The notes beneath the pieces are model-generated. The model ran no database searches, had not been told where the DNA came from, and was given only the letters and a program-made list of their open reading frames with translations. From NCBI GenBank assembly GCA_046760445.1, contig JBHIEE010000073.1, forward strand, positions 1 through 14,800: a DNA stretch of 14,800 nt. Reading direction: 5' to 3'. Of the stretch, positions 1-6,878 are shown piece by piece; position 1 is the stretch's first letter, and each line of letters begins with the position of its first letter. Source of the stretch: JBHIEE01 sp046760445. Lineage in GTDB: Bacteria > Acidobacteriota > Aminicenantia > JdFR-78. The translations under genes were made by a program, and so were the position numbers.

Positions 1-223
1 TTGATTTTAATTTAATTTTTTTAATTTTTCTTCTTAGGGCAGAGAAAAAAAAGTCAATTTTTTTCCTTAAGGTTTTATTACTAAGAATTATAAGAATGAT
101 TAGTAGAAGAATAATACTTAGTAACATCCAAAAGATCCAGTAGGGGAGAGCTATAGTAGATAGGGAGGAATAAACGGGTTCAAAAAGAGATATCAGTCCT
201 AATTTTAAAAAACTAACAAACAT
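1..223 (-). CDS. Small membrane protein, partial (cut by left edge)
   Basis: An open frame starts with ATG at 223 (reading leftward) and stays open for 74 codons to the window edge, so the C-terminus is missing. A textbook Shine-Dalgarno AAGGAGG (236-230) sits 6 nt before the ATG, which is the main reason to call it a gene. The protein opens MFVSFLKLGLISLFEP, has one strongly hydrophobic segment at about residues 27-47 (rich in Leu/Ile), then a very basic stretch (RRKIKKIK). This gives a single-pass inner-membrane topology with a cytoplasmic basic tail. A possible promoter (TTGAGA at 274-269, 16-nt spacer, TATTAA at 252-247) lies upstream, but the DNA is so A/T-rich that this is weak. It lies on the same strand as the carboxypeptidase gene, about 108 nt after its stop. 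I do not recognise the family and propose no function. Confidence 0.55.
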   Translation of the reverse strand, partial: MFVSFLKLGLISLFEPVYSSLSTIALPYWIFWMLLSIILLLIILIILSNKTLRKKIDFFFSALRRKIKKIKLKS

Positions 224-331
224 TTTTTTCCTCCTTCTTTCTCTTATTAATAAATTTAATTTTATTTTTCTCAAAAAGCAAGATAAAAAAAAGAAATTTT
301 TAAATTTTCACTTTTATTTTTAACTCATAAT

Positions 332-1528
332 TCAAAACTGATAATTCTCTATTGCCCAGTCAATTAAAAATAAAGCAGCTAAAAGATTTTCTTCAAAAAT
401 GGGGATGATATCTTTTTCTGAATTAAAGAATCCACCACTGATAAAATCTACTGGGGGTAATTCTATAGTGAAGACTGGAATGTTATATACTCCTAATATC
501 CAATCAGTGGTCTCTCCATTTGAGGTATATAAAATTCCTGCCCCTTGTCCTGGAGTATAAATATTTCCATGAACTTGCTTAATTAATTCAGCCATTTCTT
601 GGGAGAGTTCTTTCAGTAAATTGTCCCAAGGGGAAGGTTGATTAATATATCCCCAGGGATAGAGAATTACCTGTGAATAACTATGGTAACTTATAGATGC
701 TTTAAAATGCTTTTGAGTAAAAAGATTTTTTATTGCTTGAGTCTCAGGTTCGGAAAAGGGGAAAAGACCTCGATAAGTTTGAGAGTAGGGATAAGGACTT
801 GAACCTATATCATCATAGCCCCACATATATTCATAATTTCTATTCAAGTCCACACCATAAGTGCCATCTCCATTATACCTTCTATTTTTTCGCCAATAGC
901 GAAAAGTAGTAATAGAGTATTCTAAACCATCAGGGTTTAAAAGAGGAACAATCCAAATTTCACTGTTATCTACCATATTTTGAATACTTGAGTTTTGGTG
1001 GTAGTGTGTAACTAGATATTTAGCTAATAAATAAGGCACTTCAACTGAGATCCATTCCCGAGCATGATGACAGCCGACAAAGAAAATTTCTGCTTCATCT
1101 TCGTCATATTCTACATTATCACTGATTTTAATGGCATATATATTTCTCCCTTCTAGGGAATCACCTATATCAAACACTTTAGCCAAATAAGGGTAGGATT
1201 GTTCTAAAGCAAATAAATCCCTTTCCAGTTCTTGATAGGAGTGATACGCTCCATTTAATCCTCCGGAGGACGTGAGTTCCATTAACTCATTCTGAGCAAA
1301 TTCATATCTTATCCCTTTTGTGTAAAATTTTTCTAATTTTGATTTCTCAATCAGCACATAAAGTTTATTTTCTTTTTCCATTAATACATCAAGATTACCC
1401 TTAGATAATATTTCAACTGTTTTTGGTTCTCTTGTATCAAGAGTAATTATTGTAAAATCCTCAGGACTTTGGGCAATTAACCAGAGAGGAGTTAAACCCA
1501 AGAGAATTAGTATTATAATCTTTCGCAT
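332..1528 (-). CDS. Secreted zinc carboxypeptidase, family M14
   Basis: Removes C-terminal residues from peptides with one catalytic zinc, probably outside the inner membrane. The frame extends to a GTG at 1540, but I choose ATG 1528: GGAG (1538-1535) lies 6 nt before it, and the product then begins with a normal signal peptide (MRKIIILILLGLTPLWLIAQ). Numbering from ATG 1528: a propeptide-like region runs to about residue 95, then the catalytic domain. The zinc ligands are H155 and E158 in HAREW and H282 in YHSYSQ; the catalytic Glu is E356 in FTIEL. Substrate-binding N229/R230 lie in DLNRN, and Y334 fits the position of Tyr248 of carboxypeptidase A. The position matching residue 255 of that enzyme is Thr, so specificity is not obvious. 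About 398 aa with no C-terminal extra domain resembles carboxypeptidase T-type enzymes. The upstream barrel gene ends 13 nt before this start, so the two are probably one transcript. Confidence 0.94.
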   Translation of the reverse strand: MRKIIILILLGLTPLWLIAQSPEDFTIITLDTREPKTVEILSKGNLDVLMEKENKLYVLIEKSKLEKFYTKGIRYEFAQNELMELTSSGGLNGAYHSYQELERDLFALEQSYPYLAKVFDIGDSLEGRNIYAIKISDNVEYDEDEAEIFFVGCHHAREWISVEVPYLLAKYLVTHYHQNSSIQNMVDNSEIWIVPLLNPDGLEYSITTFRYWRKNRRYNGDGTYGVDLNRNYEYMWGYDDIGSSPYPYSQTYRGLFPFSEPETQAIKNLFTQKHFKASISYHSYSQVILYPWGYINQPSPWDNLLKELSQEMAELIKQVHGNIYTPGQGAGILYTSNGETTDWILGVYNIPVFTIELPPVDFISGGFFNSEKDIIPIFEENLLAALFLIDWAIENYQF

Positions 1529-1541
1529 TTTGATCTCCACT

Positions 1542-2777
1542 TTATAATTTATAGCCTACTGTTAAATTAACTTTTAAAGTATGTAATGAATTTCCAGAGC
1601 CCGTTTCTTGACCGATCATCAAACTAATATCTGAAAAGTATTTTCCATAATGGATTCCGTTTCCTAAGGTGAAGTAATTATAATAAGAGTTTGGATTTTT
1701 CATTGGTTGAGGATCATATATATAGCCTATTCTTAATGGTATTATTAGCTTATATCTCCATTTAGTTTTTATTGAATAAAGATATTCAACTCCCATTCCA
1801 AATTTTATTGTGTTTTTAAAATCTCTTTTTCTTATTTCATCAAAATATTCTACTTTATATTGAGACCAATTAAAAAACAAAATATCTGAAGCAATTAATA
1901 AATTTTCGGTCAGTTTATAGTAAGTGCCTAAGCCTAAGATTAAAGGCTGTTTATATTCATCCTGAGCATTACTTTTTATCTTAACCTCTGTATTGGTTGT
2001 TTTCGAGAAATATCTTAGAAGAGCTTCACTGGTTGATTTCCTAATATAGGGAGTTCTCAGAAAAGTAGATAGTTTGAATTTTCGACTTAGACTGAATGAA
2101 ATTCCAGCATTGAAATAATATCCCTTGAATTTTTGTTTTTTTTCATCAGCGGTGATTACCTGATAGGAATAATAATCATCCTTAAAGTTTTTTTCTATAT
2201 TTCCAAAAACATAATTTATTCCTATCCCTATAGAAAAATTGTTTCCTACTCTACGGGAAAGCGAAAAATTTATATTATTTAATTTTCCATCAAAGGCAGC
2301 CGTTATTCTCCGGTATGTTTCTTCTTGATATTTATATTTGAAGTCTACTCCAGGTCTTATATAACTTTCTAATTCTGAAAAACTTAAAGAAAAAGTCCAT
2401 TTTCTGAGAACAATTGCACTTCCTATAAAATCGAAGGCATAGGAACCCGCCATTGAGTTTTTAGGATAAGTCACTCCTCCAGTATTCACAAAAGAATATT
2501 TAAAAAATTCAGCAGTATTAAATATTAAATTTATAGAAAGGGAAAACTTATTTAGATAAGACAAAAGAGCAGGATTAAATAGCGTTACCGAAGGATCCTC
2601 AGCCATAGCAAAAGTTGTTTCTCCCATACCAGAGCTTCGAGCATTATATACTCCTGCAATATTCCAAGTTCTGAGAGGAGCTTCATCTTCATACTGCCCG
2701 GTGATACCTTGAGACCAAAGAGTGTTTTTAAGAATTAATGAAACAATAATAACTACTAATAGATTTTTTCTTACCAT
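1542..2777 (-). CDS. PorV/FadL-like outer-membrane beta-barrel protein
   Basis: Predicted outer-membrane barrel of 411 aa. The frame opens with a TTG at 2828, but that has no ribosome site and would put 17 polar residues ahead of the signal peptide. ATG 2777 gives MVRKNLLVVIIVSLIL and a cleavable N-terminus ending near WSQ. At about residues 41-75 is the hallmark of the FadL/PorV/UPF0164 group: an SSGMG turn, then AMAEDPS and LFNPALL. The rest is alternating polar/hydrophobic stretches with many Tyr and Phe, typical of amphipathic strands, ending VNLTVGYKL. In this group, FadL carries hydrophobic compounds, while PorV relatives serve type IX secretion; the sequence does not decide between these. 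No strong Shine-Dalgarno is seen before 2777 (only an AAGAGA-like stretch). It is the first gene of the pair with the M14 carboxypeptidase, so a link to that exported enzyme is possible but unproven. Confidence 0.72.
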   Translation of the reverse strand: MVRKNLLVVIIVSLILKNTLWSQGITGQYEDEAPLRTWNIAGVYNARSSGMGETTFAMAEDPSVTLFNPALLSYLNKFSLSINLIFNTAEFFKYSFVNTGGVTYPKNSMAGSYAFDFIGSAIVLRKWTFSLSFSELESYIRPGVDFKYKYQEETYRRITAAFDGKLNNINFSLSRRVGNNFSIGIGINYVFGNIEKNFKDDYYSYQVITADEKKQKFKGYYFNAGISFSLSRKFKLSTFLRTPYIRKSTSEALLRYFSKTTNTEVKIKSNAQDEYKQPLILGLGTYYKLTENLLIASDILFFNWSQYKVEYFDEIRKRDFKNTIKFGMGVEYLYSIKTKWRYKLIIPLRIGYIYDPQPMKNPNSYYNYFTLGNGIHYGKYFSDISLMIGQETGSGNSLHTLKVNLTVGYKL

Positions 2778-2801
2778 TAAAGTTAAATTCTCTTTTATTC
2801 T

Positions 2802-2829
2802 TTTATAAAATTTCAAAATAATTTGCAAA
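2802..2829 (-). promoter_or_regulatory. Possible sigma-70 promoter for the barrel/carboxypeptidase operon
   Basis: On the minus strand a -35 of TTTGCA (2829-2824) and a -10 of TATAAA (2807-2802) are separated by 16 nt. Transcription would start near 2795, giving a leader of about 18 nt before ATG 2777. Its -35 box overlaps that of the divergent fabH promoter. The surrounding DNA is very A/T-rich, so the call is tentative. Confidence 0.35.
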
Positions 2830-2851
2830 TAAAAATTTAATATGCTATAAA
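2823..2851 (+). promoter_or_regulatory. Sigma-70 promoter for fabH
   Basis: TTGCAA (2823-2828), a 17-nt spacer and TATAAA (2846-2851), with an extended -10 TG at 2843-2844. The start point would be near 2858, about 17 nt before the fabH ATG. Spacing is ideal and the extended -10 adds support. Confidence 0.6.
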
Positions 2852-2874
2852 AAAGCCTATTAAATTAGAAAAAG

Positions 2875-3855
2875 ATGCGGAAAGTAAAAATTGTTGGGAC
2901 TGGATTTTATGTTCCAGATAAGGTTCTGACTAATTTTGACTTAGAGAAAATGGTTGATACTTCTGACGAGTGGATTATTACTCGAACTGGAATTAAAGAG
3001 AGGAGAATCGCTTCTCCAGAGCAAGCCACTTCAGATATGGTTGTTCAAGCAAGCCAAAAAGCATTAGAAAATGCTCATTTAGAGGCAAAAGATATTGATT
3101 TAATTTTAGTGGCGACAGTTACTCCAGATACTCCATTTCCTTCTACTGCTTGCTGGGTTCAGAAAGAACTTGGTTTGAAAGATATTCCAGTCTTTGATAT
3201 TTCTGCTGCTTGTCCTGGTTTTTTATATGGTCTTATCATAGCTCAAAATTTCATCCTGAATAGAGTTAATACACGAATCCTGGTAGTCGGAGCTGAGATG
3301 CTGACTAAAATAACTAATTGGGAAGACCGAAATACTTGTGTTCTTTTTGGAGATGGAGCAGGAGCAGCTATTTTAGAAGAAAGTAATGATGATTCAGGAA
3401 TTCTTTCCTACTACTGGGGAGCTGACGGCAACTTAGGAGATTTACTTATTCAGCCAGCTGGAGGAACAAGAATGCCAGCCAGTCATGAGACAGTAGACAA
3501 GAAGCTTCATTATCTTTATATGAAGGGGAATGAAGTTTTTAAACATGCCGTGAAAAAAATGGGTAAGGCAGCAATTGAGTCTCTCAGAAAAGCTGGTTTA
3601 AAAGGCAAAGATATAGATATATTTATTCCTCATCAAGCCAACATAAGAATTATTGAGGCAACCTGTCAAAGACTTCATATTCCTATGGAAAAGACCTACA
3701 TAAATATTCATAAATATGGTAATGTTTCAGCAGCCACAATTCCTATTGCCCTTGATGAATTAAACAGAGCCGGCAAACTCAAAAAAGGAGATATTATTCT
3801 GATGGATTCTTTTGGAGCAGGATTCACTTGGGCTGCAGTAGTGATGAGATGGTGA
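2875..3855 (+). CDS. fabH: Beta-ketoacyl-ACP synthase III (KAS III)
   Basis: Starts each fatty-acid chain by condensing an acyl-CoA primer (acetyl- or branched-chain) with malonyl-ACP in the cytoplasm. The 326 aa are full length for FabH. The catalytic triad is visible: C113 in SAACPGF, H253 in IPHQAN and N283 in YGNVSAA. The CoA-contact Trp and Arg are W33 and R37 in DEWIITRTGI, and the C-terminus carries the DSFGAGFTW glycine motif. The start MRKVKIVGTG matches the family's N-terminal strand, and no in-frame alternative fits better, although the ribosome site is weak (AGAAAAAG). The gene is alone on its strand, with divergent neighbours upstream and ccdA converging downstream across 33 nt, so it is not in a fab cluster here. 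It could in principle serve branched-chain or specialised lipid synthesis, but nothing points away from housekeeping FabH. Confidence 0.97.
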   Translation: MRKVKIVGTGFYVPDKVLTNFDLEKMVDTSDEWIITRTGIKERRIASPEQATSDMVVQASQKALENAHLEAKDIDLILVATVTPDTPFPSTACWVQKELGLKDIPVFDISAACPGFLYGLIIAQNFILNRVNTRILVVGAEMLTKITNWEDRNTCVLFGDGAGAAILEESNDDSGILSYYWGADGNLGDLLIQPAGGTRMPASHETVDKKLHYLYMKGNEVFKHAVKKMGKAAIESLRKAGLKGKDIDIFIPHQANIRIIEATCQRLHIPMEKTYINIHKYGNVSAATIPIALDELNRAGKLKKGDIILMDSFGAGFTWAAVVMRW

Positions 3856-3888
3856 CTGGAAGCTGGAAGCTATTCTCTGTTTTTCAGT

Positions 3889-4614
3889 TTACAGCCCGTA
3901 CTTAGCTAAGTAGGCAGTAAGTAAGGTAAAAGAGCCAGTTAGAAGTAATATTCCAATAATAATTAGAAATATCCCACCAATTAAAGTAACTAATTTAAAA
4001 TATTTTCTGAAATTTTTGAAATATTCAAAAAATTTATGAAGTATTATCCCTGAAATAAAGAAGGGAAGGCCTAATCCTAAAGAATAAAAAGATAACATAA
4101 TTATTCCTTTAGATATATTCTGCGCAGATGCTGCTAAGGTTAAAATAGTAGCTAAAATAGGACCAATGCAAGGAGTCCAGCCAGCAGCAAAAGCCACTCC
4201 GACTAAAAAGGAACCTAAATAGCCTAAAGGTTTTCTATCGAAGTGGATAGTCCTTTCTTTTTCCAAAAATTTTATTTTTATGAGCCCTGAAAAATGGGCA
4301 CCTAAAAGGATAACAATTATTCCACCTCCAATTTCGAGGATTCGTTTGTGCTGAAGAAATAAATTCCCGATAAGGGTTGCTGAAGCTCCTAAGATAATAA
4401 ATATTGTGGAGAAACCTAAGACAAACGTCAGAGAATTAAGAACAACTTTTTTTCTAGCTGATTTTAAACTTTCCTCTTGAGTGAGTTCTTCAATAGAAAC
4501 TCCACTAATAAATGCCAGATAAGAAGGTATTAAAGGAAGAACACAAGGTGAAAGAAATGAAAGGAAACCAGCACTGAATGCCACCAGAAATGAAATATTT
4601 TCTGACCCGCCCAT
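3889..4614 (-). CDS. ccdA: CcdA/DsbD-type transmembrane thiol-disulfide transporter
   Basis: Inner-membrane protein that moves electrons from cytoplasmic thioredoxin to periplasmic thiol proteins, used for cytochrome c maturation and disulfide reduction. The 241 aa form about six hydrophobic helices (roughly 6-36, 61-81, 93-110, 131-158, 169-190 and 206-232), the size of stand-alone CcdA and without the extra DsbD domains. The redox cysteines are present: C24 in LSPCVLPLIPSY and C149 in GWTPCIGPIL, each in its conserved Pro-rich surround. The ATG at 4614 follows the stop of the thioredoxin-like gene by a single base (TAA-T-ATG), so translational coupling is likely; only a weak AAGAAGAA precedes it. 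The thioredoxin-like partner encoded just before it is the natural recipient of its electrons. Which downstream pathway is served cannot be told, since no cytochrome c genes are in view. Confidence 0.94.
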   Translation of the reverse strand: MGGSENISFLVAFSAGFLSFLSPCVLPLIPSYLAFISGVSIEELTQEESLKSARKKVVLNSLTFVLGFSTIFIILGASATLIGNLFLQHKRILEIGGGIIVILLGAHFSGLIKIKFLEKERTIHFDRKPLGYLGSFLVGVAFAAGWTPCIGPILATILTLAASAQNISKGIIMLSFYSLGLGLPFFISGIILHKFFEYFKNFRKYFKLVTLIGGIFLIIIGILLLTGSFTLLTAYLAKYGL

Positions 4615-4615
4615 A

Positions 4616-5116
4616 TTAAGATTCTTCTTTTAGAGATAAAAATTCGTTTTTAAAAACTTCTTTAAAATTAGGAGGAACTCCAATATGTTTGTTCCTGATT
4701 TTTCCTCTCTGGTCGATGATAAAAGTAGTAGGAATACCTCTAATTCCTCCATAAGCTTTTACTACTTCCTTATTCCCAAGAAGAATCGGATAGTTTATTC
4801 CATATTTTTTAATAAAAGGAATCAATACTTTTGTCCCTTCCCGGTCAAGTGAAATACCAATAATCACTAAACCCTGTTGTTTGTATTTATTATAAAGTTC
4901 AATAAAAGCAGGAATTTCTATTCGGCATGGAGGACACCAGGTTGCCCAGAAATCTAAGATAATTATTTTTCCTTGATAGTCAGATAAGGATATTTTTTTC
5001 CCAGTAATATCAGGAAGAGTAAAATCTGGAGCAGGAGCAAAGGTCTTTTCAGCTTGACCACATAGGACAAAAGCAAGAATAAACAGGTTGACGATAATTA
5101 ATTTGTTTCTCTTCAT
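4616..5116 (-). CDS. TlpA/ResA-like thioredoxin-fold protein, exported
   Basis: Membrane-anchored or periplasmic thiol-disulfide oxidoreductase, probably reduced by the CcdA protein encoded 1 nt downstream. The 166 aa begin with a signal/anchor segment (MKRNKLIIVNLFILAFVLCG). A Cys is present at residue 19, but Leu at -1 is a poor lipobox, so lipidation is doubtful. The AhpC-TSA/thioredoxin fold follows: PAPDFTLPDITG opening strand, active site W60-C61-P62-P63-C64, a GISLD strand near 87-91, and the cis-proline P129 in GIPTTFIID. WCPPC with this layout is typical of TlpA, ResA and CcmG. The ATG at 5116 has only a weak ribosome site but follows a good promoter. It is the first gene of a two-gene operon with ccdA. 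A role in apocytochrome c reduction or general periplasmic disulfide reduction is possible. Confidence 0.93.
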   Translation of the reverse strand: MKRNKLIIVNLFILAFVLCGQAEKTFAPAPDFTLPDITGKKISLSDYQGKIIILDFWATWCPPCRIEIPAFIELYNKYKQQGLVIIGISLDREGTKVLIPFIKKYGINYPILLGNKEVVKAYGGIRGIPTTFIIDQRGKIRNKHIGVPPNFKEVFKNEFLSLKEES

Positions 5117-5153
5117 CGTTACTTCTTACTTTGTGGAAAAAATTTGAATTTCC

Positions 5154-5182
5154 ATTATAAACTAACTCCCTTATAAAATCAA
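5154..5182 (-). promoter_or_regulatory. Sigma-70 promoter for the tlpA-like/ccdA operon
   Basis: On the minus strand, TTGATT (5182-5177), a 17-nt spacer and a perfect TATAAT (5159-5154). Transcription would start near 5147, about 31 nt before the ATG at 5116. It lies in the 113-nt gap after the M28 peptidase gene, so the redox pair can be transcribed on its own. Confidence 0.65.
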
Positions 5183-5229
5183 AGACTTTTTCCTTTTCTC
5201 GAGAATACGAAGAATGCTTAATGATTATT

Positions 5230-6753
5230 CTATTTTTTTCGAAAATCAAGTTTATCCTGATTAATCATATTCATTATTCCTAAAAAAATAAGTTTGGCTA
5301 AATCTTCCATAATTTCTGGAGTGATAGTCTCAGCAGTATCTTTGGTAATATGATAATAGGAACGAGCACCAAATGCTGAGAAGGAAATAGTTGGTATTCC
5401 TTTCCACATAAAACGAGCTGCATCAAGGCGAGGTCGAGCAATATTAGAAAAATAAGGAGTTTTTACAATTCGGTGAATATATTTTTCATTTGCTTCCTGA
5501 AGAAAATTCCACATTCCAGGGGAATTCTTGGCTGCTAAAGCTCTTAGTTCGTCTCCACAGCCTACTCCATCCATATTAATAAATCCAACTGTTTTCTCTA
5601 AGGGAAAAGTAGGATGTTCTAAATAAAATTTTGAACCAACTACTCCTTGTTCTTCAGCTCCAAAACAAATAAACATTATGGATCGCTTAGGTTTTATAGA
5701 ACATTTAGTCATCGCTTCAACTATTCCAAGAAGAACAGCTACTCCTGAGGCATTATCATTTGCTCCTGGTATAATTTTAGGACACCGTCCTACATGATCA
5801 AGATGGGCACCTATAATAATCACTTCTTCTTTTAATTCAGGATCTTTTCCTTCTATATAGCCAATCACATTATAGCCTATCCCTTCTGGGTGATACTCGG
5901 TAATGTTTTTGATAGTAAAAATCTTTCCTATTGGAAATGATTGGGGTTTTCTAGTTTTTATAATTTTATTAACAGTCTTTTCATGATTTCGACCAGTTCC
6001 CGCAAAAAGATCTTCAACTACTGTTTTTCCTACATGAGTGTAGATAAAATCTTCAATATAGGCATTGTTTGGATTAGCAATAGGTCCATAATTATAAAGC
6101 ATTCCAACTGCTCCATGAGCATAAGCATTTTGAAGTTTATATTGGTGAAAAGAATAAGGGCGCCATTTTAAGAATTCTTTTGGCTCTTTATCAGGAGAAA
6201 TTGGCACCTCTCTTTCCATAAGGACTATTTTTCCTTTGGCATCCATTCCTTGATAATCATCATAATTAAGTTCAGGAGCAGTAATTCCATAGCCCACATA
6301 AATCACTTCAGCTGTTACTTCTCCTGAACCAGAAGTTGAACCAGGAATAAATTCTTTTTCATATTGATAGTATTTTTTCATAATAGAAGTCTCAGAGGGA
6401 ATATGAAGGTAGGTTTCATTTCCTTCAAACACTAAAGTATAGGGACAGGGAAATGCTTGAAAATAAGTGCCTTTATCTCCTCCTGGAATAAGCCCCCATT
6501 TTTGGAAAAGGCTAGCTACCCATTTAGCTACAGCATTATATTCTTCTGTTCCTGTGAGTCTTCCACCATATTTTGGAGAGGTCAATTCAACTACATAATT
6601 AAAAAGCTGATCACGGGAAATAGAATGACTAGCTTGAAGAAGAATTTGTTCTGCGCTTGATTTTTCTTCTTTTTCTTGAGCGAAAAATAGGCTCTGGAAA
6701 AAGTAGAAGAATAATAGAATAAATATTAATATAAATTTCTGTTTCTTAGCCAT
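5230..6753 (-). CDS. Secreted M28-family metalloaminopeptidase with PA domain
   Basis: Di-zinc exopeptidase that removes N-terminal residues from peptides outside the inner membrane. The 507 aa start with a signal peptide (hydrophobic core at about residues 7-25, ending FFAQ). A protease-associated (PA) domain lies at about 145-270, with GYGITAPELNYDDYQG and GKIVLMER as its landmarks. The M28 catalytic domain runs from about 293. Metal and catalytic residues in order: H317 in GAHLDH, D333 in GANDNASG, E367/E368 in GAEEQG, D395 in NMDG and H468 in YYHITKD; all are present, so the enzyme should be active. ATG 6753 is supported by AAGGAGA 7 nt upstream. It has its own promoter and is separated from the tlpA-like gene by 113 nt. 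With the M14 carboxypeptidase it gives complementary attack on both peptide ends. Exact substrate preference is not readable from the sequence. Confidence 0.94.
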   Translation of the reverse strand: MAKKQKFILIFILLFFYFFQSLFFAQEKEEKSSAEQILLQASHSISRDQLFNYVVELTSPKYGGRLTGTEEYNAVAKWVASLFQKWGLIPGGDKGTYFQAFPCPYTLVFEGNETYLHIPSETSIMKKYYQYEKEFIPGSTSGSGEVTAEVIYVGYGITAPELNYDDYQGMDAKGKIVLMEREVPISPDKEPKEFLKWRPYSFHQYKLQNAYAHGAVGMLYNYGPIANPNNAYIEDFIYTHVGKTVVEDLFAGTGRNHEKTVNKIIKTRKPQSFPIGKIFTIKNITEYHPEGIGYNVIGYIEGKDPELKEEVIIIGAHLDHVGRCPKIIPGANDNASGVAVLLGIVEAMTKCSIKPKRSIMFICFGAEEQGVVGSKFYLEHPTFPLEKTVGFINMDGVGCGDELRALAAKNSPGMWNFLQEANEKYIHRIVKTPYFSNIARPRLDAARFMWKGIPTISFSAFGARSYYHITKDTAETITPEIMEDLAKLIFLGIMNMINQDKLDFRKK

Positions 6754-6784
6754 TTTTAATTCTCCTTGTTCCTTTAAAGATAAA

Positions 6785-6814
6785 ATTTTAAACTTGAATT
6801 CTCTTTCTTGTCAA
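6785..6814 (-). promoter_or_regulatory. Sigma-70 promoter for the M28 peptidase gene
   Basis: On the minus strand, a perfect TTGACA (6814-6809), an 18-nt spacer and TAAAAT (6790-6785, 5 of 6 consensus). The start would be near 6778, leaving about 25 nt that include the AAGGAGA ribosome site. It diverges from the promoter of the 6879 gene. Confidence 0.6.
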
Positions 6815-6842
6815 AGGAAATTTTTACTTGAAAAAGGGTTGA

Positions 6843-6868
6843 TTGACACTATTTTAATAAGGTGTTAA
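6843..6868. promoter_or_regulatory. Imperfect dyad inside the operon promoter (possible operator)
   Basis: TTGACAC (6843-6849) and GTGTTAA (6862-6868) are inverted repeats matching at 6 of 7 positions, separated by 12 nt. The dyad lies between and over the -35 and -10 boxes, a usual place for a repressor site. It is not a canonical NrdR box or CIRCE element. Part of the symmetry comes from the promoter boxes themselves, so it may be chance. Confidence 0.3.
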
Positions 6869-6871
6869 CAT
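6843..6871 (+). promoter_or_regulatory. Sigma-70 promoter for the five-gene operon, probably leaderless
   Basis: A perfect TTGACA (6843-6848), a 17-nt spacer and TAACAT (6866-6871) with an extended -10 TG at 6863-6864. A start about 7 nt downstream falls at or next to the A of the ATG at 6879, and no Shine-Dalgarno precedes that ATG, so the mRNA would be leaderless. A weaker alternative uses TTGAAA (6828-6833) with TTTAAT (6853-6858) and a 19-nt spacer, giving a leader of about 14 nt. Confidence 0.55.
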
Positions 6872-6878
6872 AACCCGT

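Noticed and set aside
293..309. Terminator-like hairpin followed by eight Ts downstream of the carboxypeptidase (minus strand)
   Set aside because: The stem is almost wholly A-T and interrupted by a mismatch, and T-runs are common in this A/T-rich gap.
3856..3888. Possible bidirectional terminator between fabH and ccdA (CTGGAAGCTGGAAGC, then TGTTTTTCAG)
   Set aside because: Only 3-4 bp stems form. The tandem CTGGAAG is notable, but no convincing terminator results.
5196..5205. 10-bp palindrome TTCTCGAGAA after the M28 gene
   Set aside because: It is too short with no room for a hairpin loop, has no U-run, and does not align with any promoter; probably chance.
5941..6660. Plus-strand open frames opposite the M28 peptidase gene
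   Set aside because: They lie antisense to a gene with a complete active site, lack ribosome sites, and have no recognisable protein features.
6846..6865. NrdR-box-like ACAC...GTGT upstream of the operon that contains nrdR
   Set aside because: NrdR boxes have ACAC-N8-GTGT (16 bp); here the gap is 12 nt and the centre does not match, so autoregulation by a standard box is not supported.
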